Assembly: GCA_028565635.1 (NCBI GenBank)
Contig: JAOXYB010065600.1
Span: forward strand, 1-10,282
DNA from: Phoronis ovalis
Lineage: Eukaryota; Phoronida; Phoronidae
Direction of reading: 5' to 3'
DNA: 10,282 bases
Both the position numbers and the translations under genes were made by a program. Position 1 is the stretch's first letter. The number at the start of each line of letters is the position of its first letter. Shown piece by piece: positions 1-7,794 of this stretch. Under the pieces are notes generated by a model. The model ran no database searches. It saw nothing but the letters and a program-made list of their open reading frames with translations, and was not told where the DNA came from.

Positions 1-155
1 ATATACTGTGCTAGCATGGAAAGCTATGTATACACACTTGAGATACATATTCATGGGATATTCATGTATTTGCATGGTTTAAAAATAAAACCAATTTCCA
101 TGTCTTCTTACATCCTTTTTAAAGTTCTATGGGATCTTTTACCTTGTTTCCACAG
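1..155 (+). other. Probable intron end upstream of the first visible SLC6 exon
   Basis: This stretch is AT-rich and has no coding signal until a pyrimidine-rich tract ending in cacag at 151-155, which looks like a good 3' splice site. An in-frame TAA at 120-122 closes the SLC6 frame upstream. An ATG at 129 is in frame with the exon and would add nine residues (MGSFTLFPQ), so this could instead be 5' leader with translation starting at 129. I favour a splice acceptor, because the added nine codons are themselves the pyrimidine tract. The choice is unsettled. Confidence 0.55.
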
Positions 156-453
156 AAAGACGTTTATAGGCTAACTCCCGAGATCTGTGATACAGAACCG
201 GAGGAAAATCAAAAACTAACTATGGAAATGTTAAAAGAAGAAGAAGAGAGTGACTGGGTTGGCGGAAACTCAAGTGATTCCTTAAACTCTGCTTGCGATT
301 CGGATTCCTCTTCGTTAAATAGCCAAGATTCAATGGAGTCTAAGCGAGAAAACTGGGGAGGAAAAATGGACTTTTTATTATCTTGTTTGGGATATGCAGT
401 GGGACTTGGAAATGTTTGGAGGTTTCCTTATCTGTGTTACAGGAATGGAGGAG
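156..453 (+). CDS. SLC6A5-like: SLC6 window exon 1: cytoplasmic N-tail and TM1
   Basis: The exon starts after the acceptor at 151-155 and ends before the donor gtgcgt at 454, in phase 1 (the first base of a Gly codon). The first ~60 residues form an acidic, serine-rich tail (EEEES, then [15 protein letters not shown]) with several S-x-x-D/E sites of casein kinase 2 type. TM1 follows with the unwound GLGN segment and WRFPY, which supply sodium and substrate contacts and the extracellular-gate Arg. Internal in-frame Met codons at 222, 228 and 333 are other possible starts if the upstream sequence is non-coding. Confidence 0.9.
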
Positions 454-2324
454 GTGCGTATATTGGTTCAGCCTATTGGTAAACAACGTTTTGAACTTCG
501 TATGCGTGTGCTCCTGGAAAATGTTAGATTTAAATTTACAGCTTTTAAAAAGTGTTTTTCTAGTTTATTCTAGTAATACTAAAATTTATTTATATGCAAA
601 AGCCTACACATTAAATCGTGGTTCCCTGTATTAAACCAGTTATGAGGATTTTATTAATTTTCTCAACTTAGAAATTAGAGCCTAGGAAATAACATACTAC
701 TATTTTTTCTTCTAATTATTACCGGACAGGTTACTTATAACCATTTTATGCAAAACTGTGCTAAATAAATTTGAAGTTTTTTCACTTTCCATGTCAAATT
801 AAGATTTAACATGGATAACACTGAATGTCTATAACCGTATACATGTATAAGTCATATTTACAGGTGCTTTTCTTATTCCTTATATTATCATGTTGACGTT
901 TGCTGGTTTGCCACTTTTCTTCATGGAATTAGCATTTGGGCAATATGCAGGGCTTGGTCCAATTTCAATCTGGAAAATTTCACCAATTTTTCAAGGTATG
1001 TATAAGCTTAGCACTAAAATTGATGAAAATGTACTTGTTTAATACAGTAACAGCGTTAATCAAAGCTGTAGCATCAATGAGGATATAAATAATGTTAGAC
1101 ACGGAGCAGCTTTACGTTACAATGTATATCACAAAACGACAACTGGGCCGACTGTTAATACCACACCATCTGATTACGAGAAGTATAAGAATACAGAGGA
1201 CAAGTTGTCTTGATTTGACCAGTACTTTTTGATCCGCAAATCGTGACAGTAACTGTTCGACCTCCCGACTGTTTGATACATCATAAAACTATGTATGACT
1301 ATGATTTTTTTATATCACAGGTGTTGGATATGCCATGGTTGTTGTTTCGGCTCTTGTTGGTATATATTACAACATGATTATAGCATGGACATTGTTTTAC
1401 TTGTTTTCTTCGTTTACATCAGTATTACCGTGGGAAACTTGTGGAAATTGGTGGAACACGGGATGTAAGTGATAAAAAATTTTACCACAAGCCCACTGAA
1501 CTTAGAAACATGTACTCCCGCTTGTATTATAGAGTGCATGCTATCTTTTTCATCTATATTGGACTTGACGAGAGCGGCATCAATTCTCTATTAATGTCAA
1601 TTTTTTAGTAGTGTCAAAAACATGTGTTCATACAGTTAAACGTAAGTGGTATTTTAGCGCATTTTCAAAAGGAACTGAGAGCCCCATACTTACACTAGAA
1701 TCTTAAACAATTTTGAAATTAATCACTATGTATTACTTATCATTTGTTCTCTTACAGTATGCAGTAAGCTGACTGACGCTGAAGACTGCGCAAAGGTGTA
1801 CAACGGGTCTCTTCTTTATAACGGAACATGTGTCACTGCTGTGGGCGAATTCATGCACGGATTTGAAACAAATTTGACATTAAATAACGACACAAAAAAA
1901 GTTATGCCAAGCGACGAATATTTTCAGTGAGTATCCGTAGTTGATAATATCTTTCAAAACGATAGAGGTATACGCAAAAAACACACAGCAACGCAAACTT
2001 AGGGTCTGGATAGAGCGATGAAAAATGTATCCAGCAAAAGACACATTTTGTTGAATTCAACTGTCTAATGGGCTATATGCACATCCATTTCATTAATAAA
2101 CAACAATTTTATAAACATATATAAAAATCACTATCTTTTTTTTAATTGCAGCAATCGCGTTCTTGATATAACAGACGGTTTACATAATTTGGGTGAAATT
2201 AGATGGGAGCTTGCTCTGTGTCTACTGGCTGCCTGGGTTATCGTGTTTCTTTGCTTATTTAAAGGTGTCCAGTCCTCTGGCAAGGTGAGCTCAAATTAAG
2301 GATGATGGCATGTTTGTCAACATA

Positions 2325-2360
<36 letters not shown>

Positions 2361-5110
2361 AACTATTTTAATTCTTAAAAATAAAATACACTGAAGAAGC
2401 GCAGTTTGATTAAATTGGAAAACATAGTAATGTGTGCTTTTCGGATTGGCTTACCTATTGTGATTTTACAGTGCAACTCGCATCTAAGCTGATTTTCAAT
2501 AATTTTCAACATTATTCTGGTTATTCCAGGTTGTCTATTTTACCGCAACATTTCCTTATTTGGTGCTTGTGATATTATTTATTCGTGGCCTGACATTACC
2601 AGGTGCTGAGAATGGTATTTTATTCTACCTTACTCCACAATGGGAGAGATTGGCTGATGCTAGGGTAAGATTTTTTACTGAGCTCTTTGTAGTAAGTTCT
2701 CACTATTGCCCTTTCTAAACTAGTTCATGTAGTAAGTAGTCCCCGGCAAGCTCAATGAAATTATATATTATAACAATCCTCCTTGTGCTTTATTCCTTAG
2801 ATTCAACTTAAATTTTAACATATTTTTATCCATTATTCTATGCAATATTTATTTTTATGCAATATTTTTCTTTACGAACAAAAATGAACTATTAAAATGT
2901 GTTTCTTTTGCAGGTTTGGGGAGATGCTGCCGTTCAGATTTTCTTTTCATTATCGCCGTGTTGGGGTGGACTCATTACACTCGCTAGCTATAATAAATTC
3001 AACAATAATTGCTACAAGTAAGTCGAGAAAAGAAGTAATTTGATTTTTTTTTCGTAATTGTCAATGTTACCAAAAGCACCATGAATGTTTGTTATGTTTT
3101 TACATATCTACACAACCTGCACGACAACTGTATGCTGTATGCACTTTATTTATCATTTTGTACATTTCTATAATAAACGTGATTATACTAGACAGTCTTA
3201 CATTCTCCATTTTCATATAGTTCAACGACATTTTTACCGGTGATTTGTGCACATTTATTTTTTATATATTTTAATATAAGTTTACTCTCCTTTTAGGGAT
3301 GCTTTGTTAGTCGCCATTGGTAATTGTGCCACAAGCGTCTTTGCTGGATTTGTTATTTTTTCGATTATTGGTTTCATGGCATACGAGTTAAATGTTACAA
3401 TTGAAGAAGTCGCCAGCGAAGGCGCTGGATTAGCTTTCATTGCTTATCCTGAAGCTGTCACCAGATTGCCCATTTCACCATTATGGGCTATACTATTCTT
3501 CTGCATGTTGTTAACTCTTGGGCTGGATAGTCAGGTAAGCATTTTTTGACAACAATGACTGTTGACAACTTGTTTTATGGCTTTTTATAATGCACTATTT
3601 AAATAATTAGTGTTTAGAAACATTTTACCAAGGTACGTAGCAATTCATCAAATGGGCTCTTTGTCTTACTGGCTCAGTTATTTTTGTTCACACTATCTGT
3701 CGTTTATTCTAAATGACTAGTTCTTAGAATTAGAATTCATTAATAGATTTTTAAATCTAAATTTATTATATTTTTCTAGTTCAACATGTTCTCAGCTATA
3801 TTACCAGGGTAATAGTGTACAACTTTTATGTAATATTCATTTCATGTTTTAGTTCACCATTATTGAAACTATTACTACCGCTATTATTGATGAGTTTCCC
3901 AATAAATTAAGACGACACAAAACTTGGGTCATCCTCGGTGTTTGTATAATTGGCTATCTCCTTGGTCTAACGTGTTGTTCAAAGGTAAATATTTTATCAT
4001 TATACCGTCTCTATTAACTTCTGTCTTATTTGCTTTCAGAAACTTAAAAAATAAAAGTTATAAGAAATGTACTTCAGGAAGGCATTAACTTTGATATCAG
4101 AAAATAAATAACACGTACAGTACATAAAATTACGATTCACGAAATATTAAATGCAGTGTTTACTATGAAGAATCAAATTTACAAAAAAAGTAAAATATAA
4201 CGCAGTTTATATCTTCTTCTTTTTAGGGTGGCATGTATATGTTGCAGTTAATGGACAGCTATGCAGGTAGTTGGTCAGTCCTGATAGTTGGTCTTTGTGA
4301 ATGTGCAGTCTTAGGATGGATTTATGGATTTGACCGCTTTGCTGAAAACATTGCTCAGATGATAGGTCACAAGCCTAATATCTACTGGAAGGTTATGTGG
4401 AAATTTTTGACACCACTTGTGATTTTAGTAAGTACATTCGTACTGAATATACAATAAAATTCACCTACAAATTTAATTAATAATGCAAAAATTATCATCA
4501 TTTCTAACAGATTTTAATGTCACCAAGTAGAGATATATTTGTTGATTCATATCTATTTATAACTAAAGTAAACTTCTTTTTCAGTTTATTTTGTTATTTA
4601 CATGGATCGACTACCGCCCAGCCACATATAGTGATTACATATTTCCTGATTGGGCCAATGCTCTTGGTTGGTTGATGTCATTTTTCTCTGCTTCCATGAT
4701 ACCATTGGTTGCAGTTATCAAAGTATGCAAAGCAGAAGGTACAATCATTGAGGTAAGTTGCTGATATATATACTAAGTGTTACTATGAACACAGATTCAG
4801 TACCAAAAAGTTTTAATTCTGTCACAATATATCACTTCTTATGGAAGTATACAGTTCTTTAATGTCATCACTGTTGTCTTGTCACAAACATGTAAGACTA
4901 AACTGTGTGTATTATTTTTTATAGCGTATCAGAAATCTTGCAAAGCCGACAGCCGAGTGGGGCCCAGCTGTACCTCAGACAGATGTACATGCTACCGAAT
5001 CAAAATCTGAACTGCTATCATACGCAGTGAAAGACGGAATCAGCAATCAGTATATAAATGTCCCGAATTCCGACAGCTCAAGTAATATAATGTATTTATC
5101 GGCTGTGTAA
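156..5110 (+). CDS. SLC6A5-like: Na+/Cl--dependent glycine transporter-like protein (SLC6 family, 12 exons, 5' end uncertain)
   Basis: This is a plasma-membrane symporter that should import a small neutral amino acid, most likely glycine, driven by Na+ and Cl-. Exons: 156-453, 864-995, 1321-1464, 1758-1926, 2152-2284, 2530-2664, 2914-3017, 3297-3534, 3853-3984, 4227-4427, 4585-4752, 4925-5110. All introns are GT..AG and the frame is open throughout. Twelve membrane segments follow a Ser/acidic N-tail. TM1 reads [13 protein letters not shown], with Gly where monoamine carriers have Asp, so the substrate should be an amino acid. The Cl- site is complete: Tyr in IPY (TM2), Gln and Ser in QIFFS (TM6), Asn and Ser in NCATS (TM7). 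The TM8 sodium-site signature LGLDS is present. Loop 2 has the paired cysteines and four N-glycosylation sequons. TM8 [14 protein letters not shown]10 LMDSYA and tail AEWGP resemble vertebrate GlyT2. The length is typical of GlyT1, and the tail is shorter than in GlyT2. A proline transporter of the same clade is the main alternative. Confidence 0.93.
454..863 (+). other. SLC6 intron 1
   Basis: The intron runs from donor gtgcgtat to acceptor atttacag. It is AT-rich with no recognisable gene, repeat or RNA. The open frame running from exon 1 into it ends at 481-483, so unspliced RNA would truncate the protein just after TM1. Confidence 0.85.
864..995 (+). CDS. SLC6A5-like: SLC6 window exon 2: TM2
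   Basis: It encodes [10 protein letters not shown] through [11 protein letters not shown] and the first intracellular loop, 132 bp, phase 1 at both ends. It carries the TM2 Tyr (IPY) that helps bind chloride in animal SLC6 carriers, and the family signature [14 protein letters not shown]. The loop sequence GLGPISIWK resembles the GQGPVSVWK type of GlyT2. The donor is gtatgt. Confidence 0.93.
996..1320 (+). other. SLC6 intron 2
   Basis: It runs from donor gtatgtat to acceptor tatcacag. Positions ~1130-1280 look less AT-rich than the rest, which could mean an old element fragment, but I see no terminal repeats, frame or recognisable family. No other content is supported. Confidence 0.8.
1321..1464 (+). 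CDS. SLC6A5-like: SLC6 window exon 3: TM3 and start of extracellular loop 2
   Basis: It encodes [18 protein letters not shown], the TM3 helix with the conserved IYYN tyrosine that caps the substrate pocket, then [14 protein letters not shown]. The SVLPW...C..WNT pattern is typical of the GlyT/PROT branch. The cysteine here pairs, in characterised relatives, with one nine residues later that lies on the next exon. The donor is gtaagt and the last base is the first of a Leu codon. Confidence 0.93.
1758..1926 (+). CDS. SLC6A5-like: SLC6 window exon 4: glycosylated extracellular loop 2
   Basis: It encodes nearly all of the large loop between TM3 and TM4, beginning with the second disulfide cysteine (LCSKL). 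Four N-glycosylation sequons are visible: NGS, NGT, NLT and NDT. Vertebrate GlyT2 also has four in this loop. The sequence is the least conserved of the transporter core, as expected. Acceptor cttacag, donor gtgagt. The exon ends with two bases of a His codon. Confidence 0.9.
2152..2284 (+). CDS. SLC6A5-like: SLC6 window exon 5: end of loop 2 and TM4
   Basis: It encodes [20 protein letters not shown] followed by TM4 and the family signature KGVQSSGK. The acceptor is attgcag after a long T run. The exon ends in phase 0 before donor gtgagc. Confidence 0.92.
2329..2358 (+). repeat. (AT)15 microsatellite in SLC6 intron 5
   Basis: It is an uninterrupted 30-base alternating AT run, 45 bp inside the intron after donor 2285. 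Such runs are often length-polymorphic. There is no sign that it affects splicing. Confidence 0.97.
2530..2664 (+). CDS. SLC6A5-like: SLC6 window exon 6: TM5 and extracellular loop 3
   Basis: It encodes [20 protein letters not shown], then [20 protein letters not shown]. The family signature TFPY and the loop pattern [17 protein letters not shown] closely match glycine transporters. Exactly 45 codons, phase 0 at both ends. Acceptor ttccag, donor gtaaga. Confidence 0.94.
2839..2870 (+). repeat. 17-bp tandem duplication in SLC6 intron 6
   Basis: The 12-mer TATGCAATATTT occurs at 2839-2850 and again at 2856-2867, giving a 17-bp period and just under two copies. It is a small local duplication close to the 3' splice site (exon starts at 2914). 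Confidence 0.8.
2914..3017 (+). CDS. SLC6A5-like: SLC6 window exon 7: TM6 (substrate and ion site)
   Basis: It encodes [19 protein letters not shown] and then [21 protein letters not shown] supplies the chloride-site Gln and Ser and a sodium-site Ser. The Ser after SL sits where GlyT2 has Ser479 and GlyT1 has Gly. The next residue is Pro, as in monoamine carriers (SLGPGFG), while W-G-G is glycine-transporter-like. The last two bases begin the Lys codon. Acceptor tttgcag, donor gtaagt. Confidence 0.94.
3297..3534 (+). CDS. SLC6A5-like: SLC6 window exon 8: TM7, loop 4 and first half of TM8
   Basis: It encodes [20 protein letters not shown] (TM7), loop 4 with [20 protein letters not shown], and TM8 up to LGLDSQ. 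The Asn and Ser of NCATS complete the chloride site. Asp and Ser of LDS are the TM8 sodium-2 ligands expected in animal SLC6 proteins. The exon stops in phase 0 immediately after LDSQ, so an intron interrupts TM8 at the ion site. Acceptor ttttag, donor gtaagc. Confidence 0.94.
3535..3852 (+). other. SLC6 intron 8
   Basis: It runs from donor gtaagc to acceptor tgttttag. It contains an exon-like decoy at 3780-3808 with its own tttttctag acceptor and a gtaata donor, discussed among the findings. Otherwise it is AT-rich and featureless. Confidence 0.8.
3853..3984 (+). CDS. SLC6A5-like: SLC6 window exon 9: second half of TM8 and TM9
   Basis: It encodes [20 protein letters not shown] followed by TM9 ([19 protein letters not shown]). 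The segment F..IET..T.I.DEFP is very close to GlyT2 and unlike GAT or monoamine carriers. Exactly 44 codons, phase 0 at both ends. Donor gtaaat. Confidence 0.94.
4227..4427 (+). CDS. SLC6A5-like: SLC6 window exon 10: TM10 and start of TM11
   Basis: It encodes [19 protein letters not shown]10, the loop [20 protein letters not shown] and the start of TM11. The Asp of LMDSYA sits at the extracellular-gate position opposite the TM1 Arg. A Glu fifteen residues later (CEC) matches the TM10 Glu of GlyT2, which, as I recall, has been implicated in its third sodium site. 67 codons, phase 0 at both ends. Acceptor ttttag, donor gtaagt. Confidence 0.94.
4585..4752 (+). CDS. SLC6A5-like: SLC6 window exon 11: TM11 and TM12
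   Basis: It encodes [20 protein letters not shown], then [15 protein letters not shown] and the TM12 region ending in CKAEGTIIE. The pattern Y.YP.WA..LGW matches the outer face of TM12 in this family. 56 codons, phase 0 at both ends. Acceptor ttttcag, donor gtaagt. Confidence 0.93.
4925..5110 (+). CDS. SLC6A5-like: SLC6 window exon 12: cytoplasmic C-tail and stop
   Basis: It starts with [20 protein letters not shown], matching the juxtamembrane GlyT pattern (..P...WGP), and ends after 61 residues at TAA 5108-5110. The last four residues, LSAV, fit a class I PDZ-binding motif (S/T-x-hydrophobic at the C-terminus). Vertebrate GlyT1 and GlyT2 also end in PDZ ligands, so anchoring to a PDZ scaffold is a plausible inference. 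Acceptor ttatag. Confidence 0.9.
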   Translation, partial: RIRNLAKPTAEWGPAVPQTDVHATESKSELLSYAVKDGISNQYINVPNSDSSSNIMYLSAV

Positions 5111-5123
5111 CCAGTAATAGAGA

Positions 5124-5129
5124 AATAAA
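5124..5129 (+). terminator. Polyadenylation signal AATAAA of the SLC6 gene
   Basis: A canonical AATAAA begins 14 bases after the stop codon, which would give a very short 3' UTR. A second AATAAA at 5372-5377, beyond the 5178-5233 palindrome, could give a longer transcript that includes the hairpin. Confidence 0.6.
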
Positions 5130-5177
5130 ATCTCATGTTGCAAAATTAATGCATGTTGCCCAAATGAAAGGATCTCA

Positions 5178-5233
5178 ACTAAAAATGTAGCACTGAGTAG
5201 TTTTTTAAAACTACTCAGTGCTACATTTTTAGT
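5178..5233. repeat. 56-bp near-perfect palindrome (27-bp arms, 2-bp centre)
   Basis: The left arm, 5178-5204 (starting ACTAAAAATGTAGC), is the exact reverse complement of the right arm, 5207-5233; only TT at 5205-5206 is unpaired. It lies 67 bp after the SLC6 stop codon. It could form a DNA cruciform, or an RNA hairpin in a read-through transcript. The stem is shorter than a usual pre-miRNA and has almost no loop. I see no target-site duplication around it. Confidence 0.97.
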
Positions 5234-5259
5234 AAAAAGCAAAAAGTAAAAAGCAATAT
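5232..5259 (+). repeat. 14-bp tandem duplication beside the palindrome
   Basis: GTAAAAAGCAAAAA at 5232-5245 is followed by GTAAAAAGCAATAT at 5246-5259. It abuts the right arm of the palindrome, so it may come from the same replication slippage or repair event. Confidence 0.75.
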
Positions 5260-6272
5260 CATACATACGGTTGTTGACAACAGAGTTACAGCAGAAGATA
5301 GCAAAATCTTATCTAGCTTAAAAGTTCTCCAAAAGATATATTATTGCTACATATTCTTGTCAAAATGGACAAATAAAAAAATAATTATAAATAATAGACT
5401 AGTGATGTAGAGCTTTGCAATGTTAACATTTATTTTAGGATGTTCATACATCTCAGAATTGTTTATTGCAGACTTTTTGTCTAACATTATATTTATTAGA
5501 TTTTCTAGCTTTGTTCAACTGTTTTGCAAGTATTATGACAGAATACGGCATTTCAAAATGTATTTAGTGTGATGTCTAGTCTCGCCTGGTCAAATTATGT
5601 TGCCAAAATTCCATGGTGCTGTCCCTATATTACGGTTTTTATATACAGCATCAATATCAATATACTTTTTACATATGATATATTTACTTATTACATATTT
5701 TTAATGTCTTTTTATGTCATCTATGTAATTTTTCTATTCAATGCACATTTCAAGTAAAGTTCTTACACATAGTAGAATTATAATCATCATCATCATGTAA
5801 CCAAATAATTATAGAAATGCATGATTCCATAATTAACAACATATTACTGACTGAAGATAATGGACAATCTTATAACTTATTGTTATTTTATAAATATACC
5901 ATCCCTTCTTGTTGATATACATAATTATTTATATACCTATATAAAAAATAATTTATTTTGATACATTATATTTCAAAAGTTAAACCTCAAACATACTGCA
6001 TTATACAGATTGTTTATAACAATAAATTACTTTTGTAAGTAAACCTTTGTTCAGCTCTATTTCTCATTTCAAACATCTTTCTACATTTAACAGAATTTCA
6101 AAAATTGTGGTTATGTGATTTGATTTTGATTAAAGATTTATGAATATCCATTCTGGAAAAAATATATTTATTATGGAACTGTCACAGCAATAATTAATTT
6201 ATTTTGACATCCTGACTCAAACATTCACATAGTAAAACAAGGCTATGATGAGGATCATCATTACAAAGCTAC

Positions 6273-6452
6273 TTAAATTGAATTTTTGGGCCAAAATAAT
6301 TGCGTATTATGGCAATTTATAAATTTCAAAATGCCGGTAAAAATTAATTTTCATTCATTAAAAACTATCCTTTGATAACATGCTTAAATTTAAGAAGTTA
6401 CATTCTACAAAAAAGACACTTTATTAAAAGCTTTTCTTTTTGTCTTGTTTCA
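6273..6452 (+). repeat. Copy 1 of a ~180-bp duplicated segment
   Basis: It begins with TTAAATTGAATTTTTGGGCC and ends near TTTTTGTCTTGTTT. The same sequence recurs from 6467 with scattered substitutions and small indels (roughly nine-tenths identical by eye). Shared blocks include ATTATGGCA, ATAAATTTCAAAA, AAATTAATTTTCAT and TTTGATAACATGCTTAAAT. This copy lacks the palindromic insert of copy 2 and has a single TTTATTA at 6420-6426 at that site. Confidence 0.93.
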
Positions 6453-6466
6453 TGAAAAAAACTGAA

Positions 6467-6672
6467 TTAAATTGAATTTTTGGGCCAAAATAATTGTGTA
6501 TTATGGCAGTTCATAAATTTCAAAAGGGTAAAATTAATTTTCATCCATTGAAAACTATCATTTGATAACATGCTTAAATGTAAGAAGGTTCCTTCTTTAT
6601 TCCTAGGATATATAAAACTCTTAGAGTTTTATATATCCTAGTTTATTCAAAGCTCTTCTTTTTGGCTTGTTT
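6467..6672 (+). repeat. Copy 2 of the duplicated segment, with palindromic insert
   Basis: This copy is nearly tandem with copy 1, starting 194 bp downstream of its start. It is longer because it carries a 39-bp palindrome at 6603-6641. Outside the insert the two copies align to the end: ttattcaaagctcttctttt here against ttattaaaagcttttctttt in copy 1. A stretch of about 13 bp in copy 1 just before the site (acaaaaaagacac) is missing here. Confidence 0.93.
6596..6648. mobile_element. 39-bp palindromic insert flanked by 7-bp direct repeats
   Basis: Arms at 6603-6621 and 6623-6641 are exact reverse complements of 19 bp with one central T. TTTATTC occurs immediately on both sides, at 6596-6602 and 6642-6648, like a target-site duplication. 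Copy 1 of the surrounding duplication has the corresponding site once, without the palindrome. This fits insertion of a very small hairpin element or a repair-generated palindrome. It encodes nothing, and the class of element is unknown. Confidence 0.6.
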
Positions 6673-7247
6673 TACAAATATAAGAAATGTTAATTACATG
6701 TTAACAAATTTACATACTTCTTCTGGAACCTTTACTCATTGATTACGACGTACCAGTTAAATACGGGTATGTCAAGCATACACATCGCCAGCTCAAGTAT
6801 TAAGCGACATTATATTTTGTTAAAGTTACATTGCATTCACCGCATCTTATTTCAAGAAAAAAAATCTGCTGTGACATTCAACTATTCATCGTTTGTAAAG
6901 TACTTGAAAATAGCTTGAGAAAACTTTGGAGAAGTTGTTGTGTGCAAACTGCAAAGTATTTGTAATATAATTATAAGTGATCCTAGTTGCGTATTGACTG
7001 CCAGGCTGATCAGATAAGCTTCGGCTGTTTGTATACTTGATATTTATGTAATATATATCGCTCTTATAATATTACTTCTAAGCGCAATTCTGGTTCTGTA
7101 TATTTGATGCCATAGCGGGTGTTAAAAGCATATATTTATGCATTTTGAATACATTTTTGACTATCGATGTGTAAAAGAACCCATTTTGTGAATTGATATC
7201 CCTTGTCAAAAATAAACTATGCAGGTGCCAATTATAGTTATTGTAGT

Positions 7248-7283
7248 CTTTTAAAGACTGAGGTCAAGCTTAGTCTTTAAAAG
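7248..7283. repeat. Inverted repeat with 12-bp arms
   Basis: CTTTTAAAGACT at 7248-7259 is the reverse complement of AGTCTTTAAAAG at 7272-7283, with a 12-base spacer. The left arm also sits within a smaller internal palindrome (AGTCTTT-T-AAAGACT). No function is evident. Confidence 0.85.
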
Positions 7284-7794
7284 CAATAAAACATAAATTA
7301 AACACATGATCACATCCACATGTAATATTCTTTAGCCAATTGAAGGCTCAAGTATTGAAATACACATTGAAATATTAATGTGTATTAGGTGCAATAGCAT
7401 AAATAAAACAAAACGGCACCACTAGCATTAAGTCTTTACCTAACTTTGATTATATTCAACTTAATAATACATATGAAAACCAAAAAAAAAAGACAAAATA
7501 TTAATCACCTGTTCACAGATTACAAATACTAATTTGGCAATTTTTAAATGTTCACATATCAGACCAGATAAACTTTAAAAGATAAATGTAAATTGATATA
7601 AATTGATATATGTAAAAATATCGGACAATTTAAATTATATATACCTTCTTAATAACACAGCTTATTAACACTGCTTACACACAGTCACAAGATTTACAAA
7701 TAATCCAATAATGTTAACAATCAACAAATATAAACAAAAATGTTGTATCTTCAAAAATACATGTCACAAATAGTTTACCTTTTGGTTCAATATT

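Noticed and set aside
383-634. 83-codon open frame (+)
   Set aside because: It overlaps SLC6 exon 1 in another frame and runs through the intron. No family resemblance.
1130-1280. Less AT-rich patch in SLC6 intron 2, possible extra exon or element
   Set aside because: SLC6 exons 2 and 3 join perfectly in frame without it, and no terminal repeats or coding similarity are visible.
5178-5233. MicroRNA precursor
   Set aside because: The stem is 27 bp with a 2-base centre and no mismatches, too short and too perfect for a normal animal pre-miRNA.
5569-5757. 62-codon open frame (+) with hydrophobic, Ile/Tyr/Phe-rich translation
   Set aside because: The composition is what AT-rich non-coding DNA gives. 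There is no splice structure, domain or start context.
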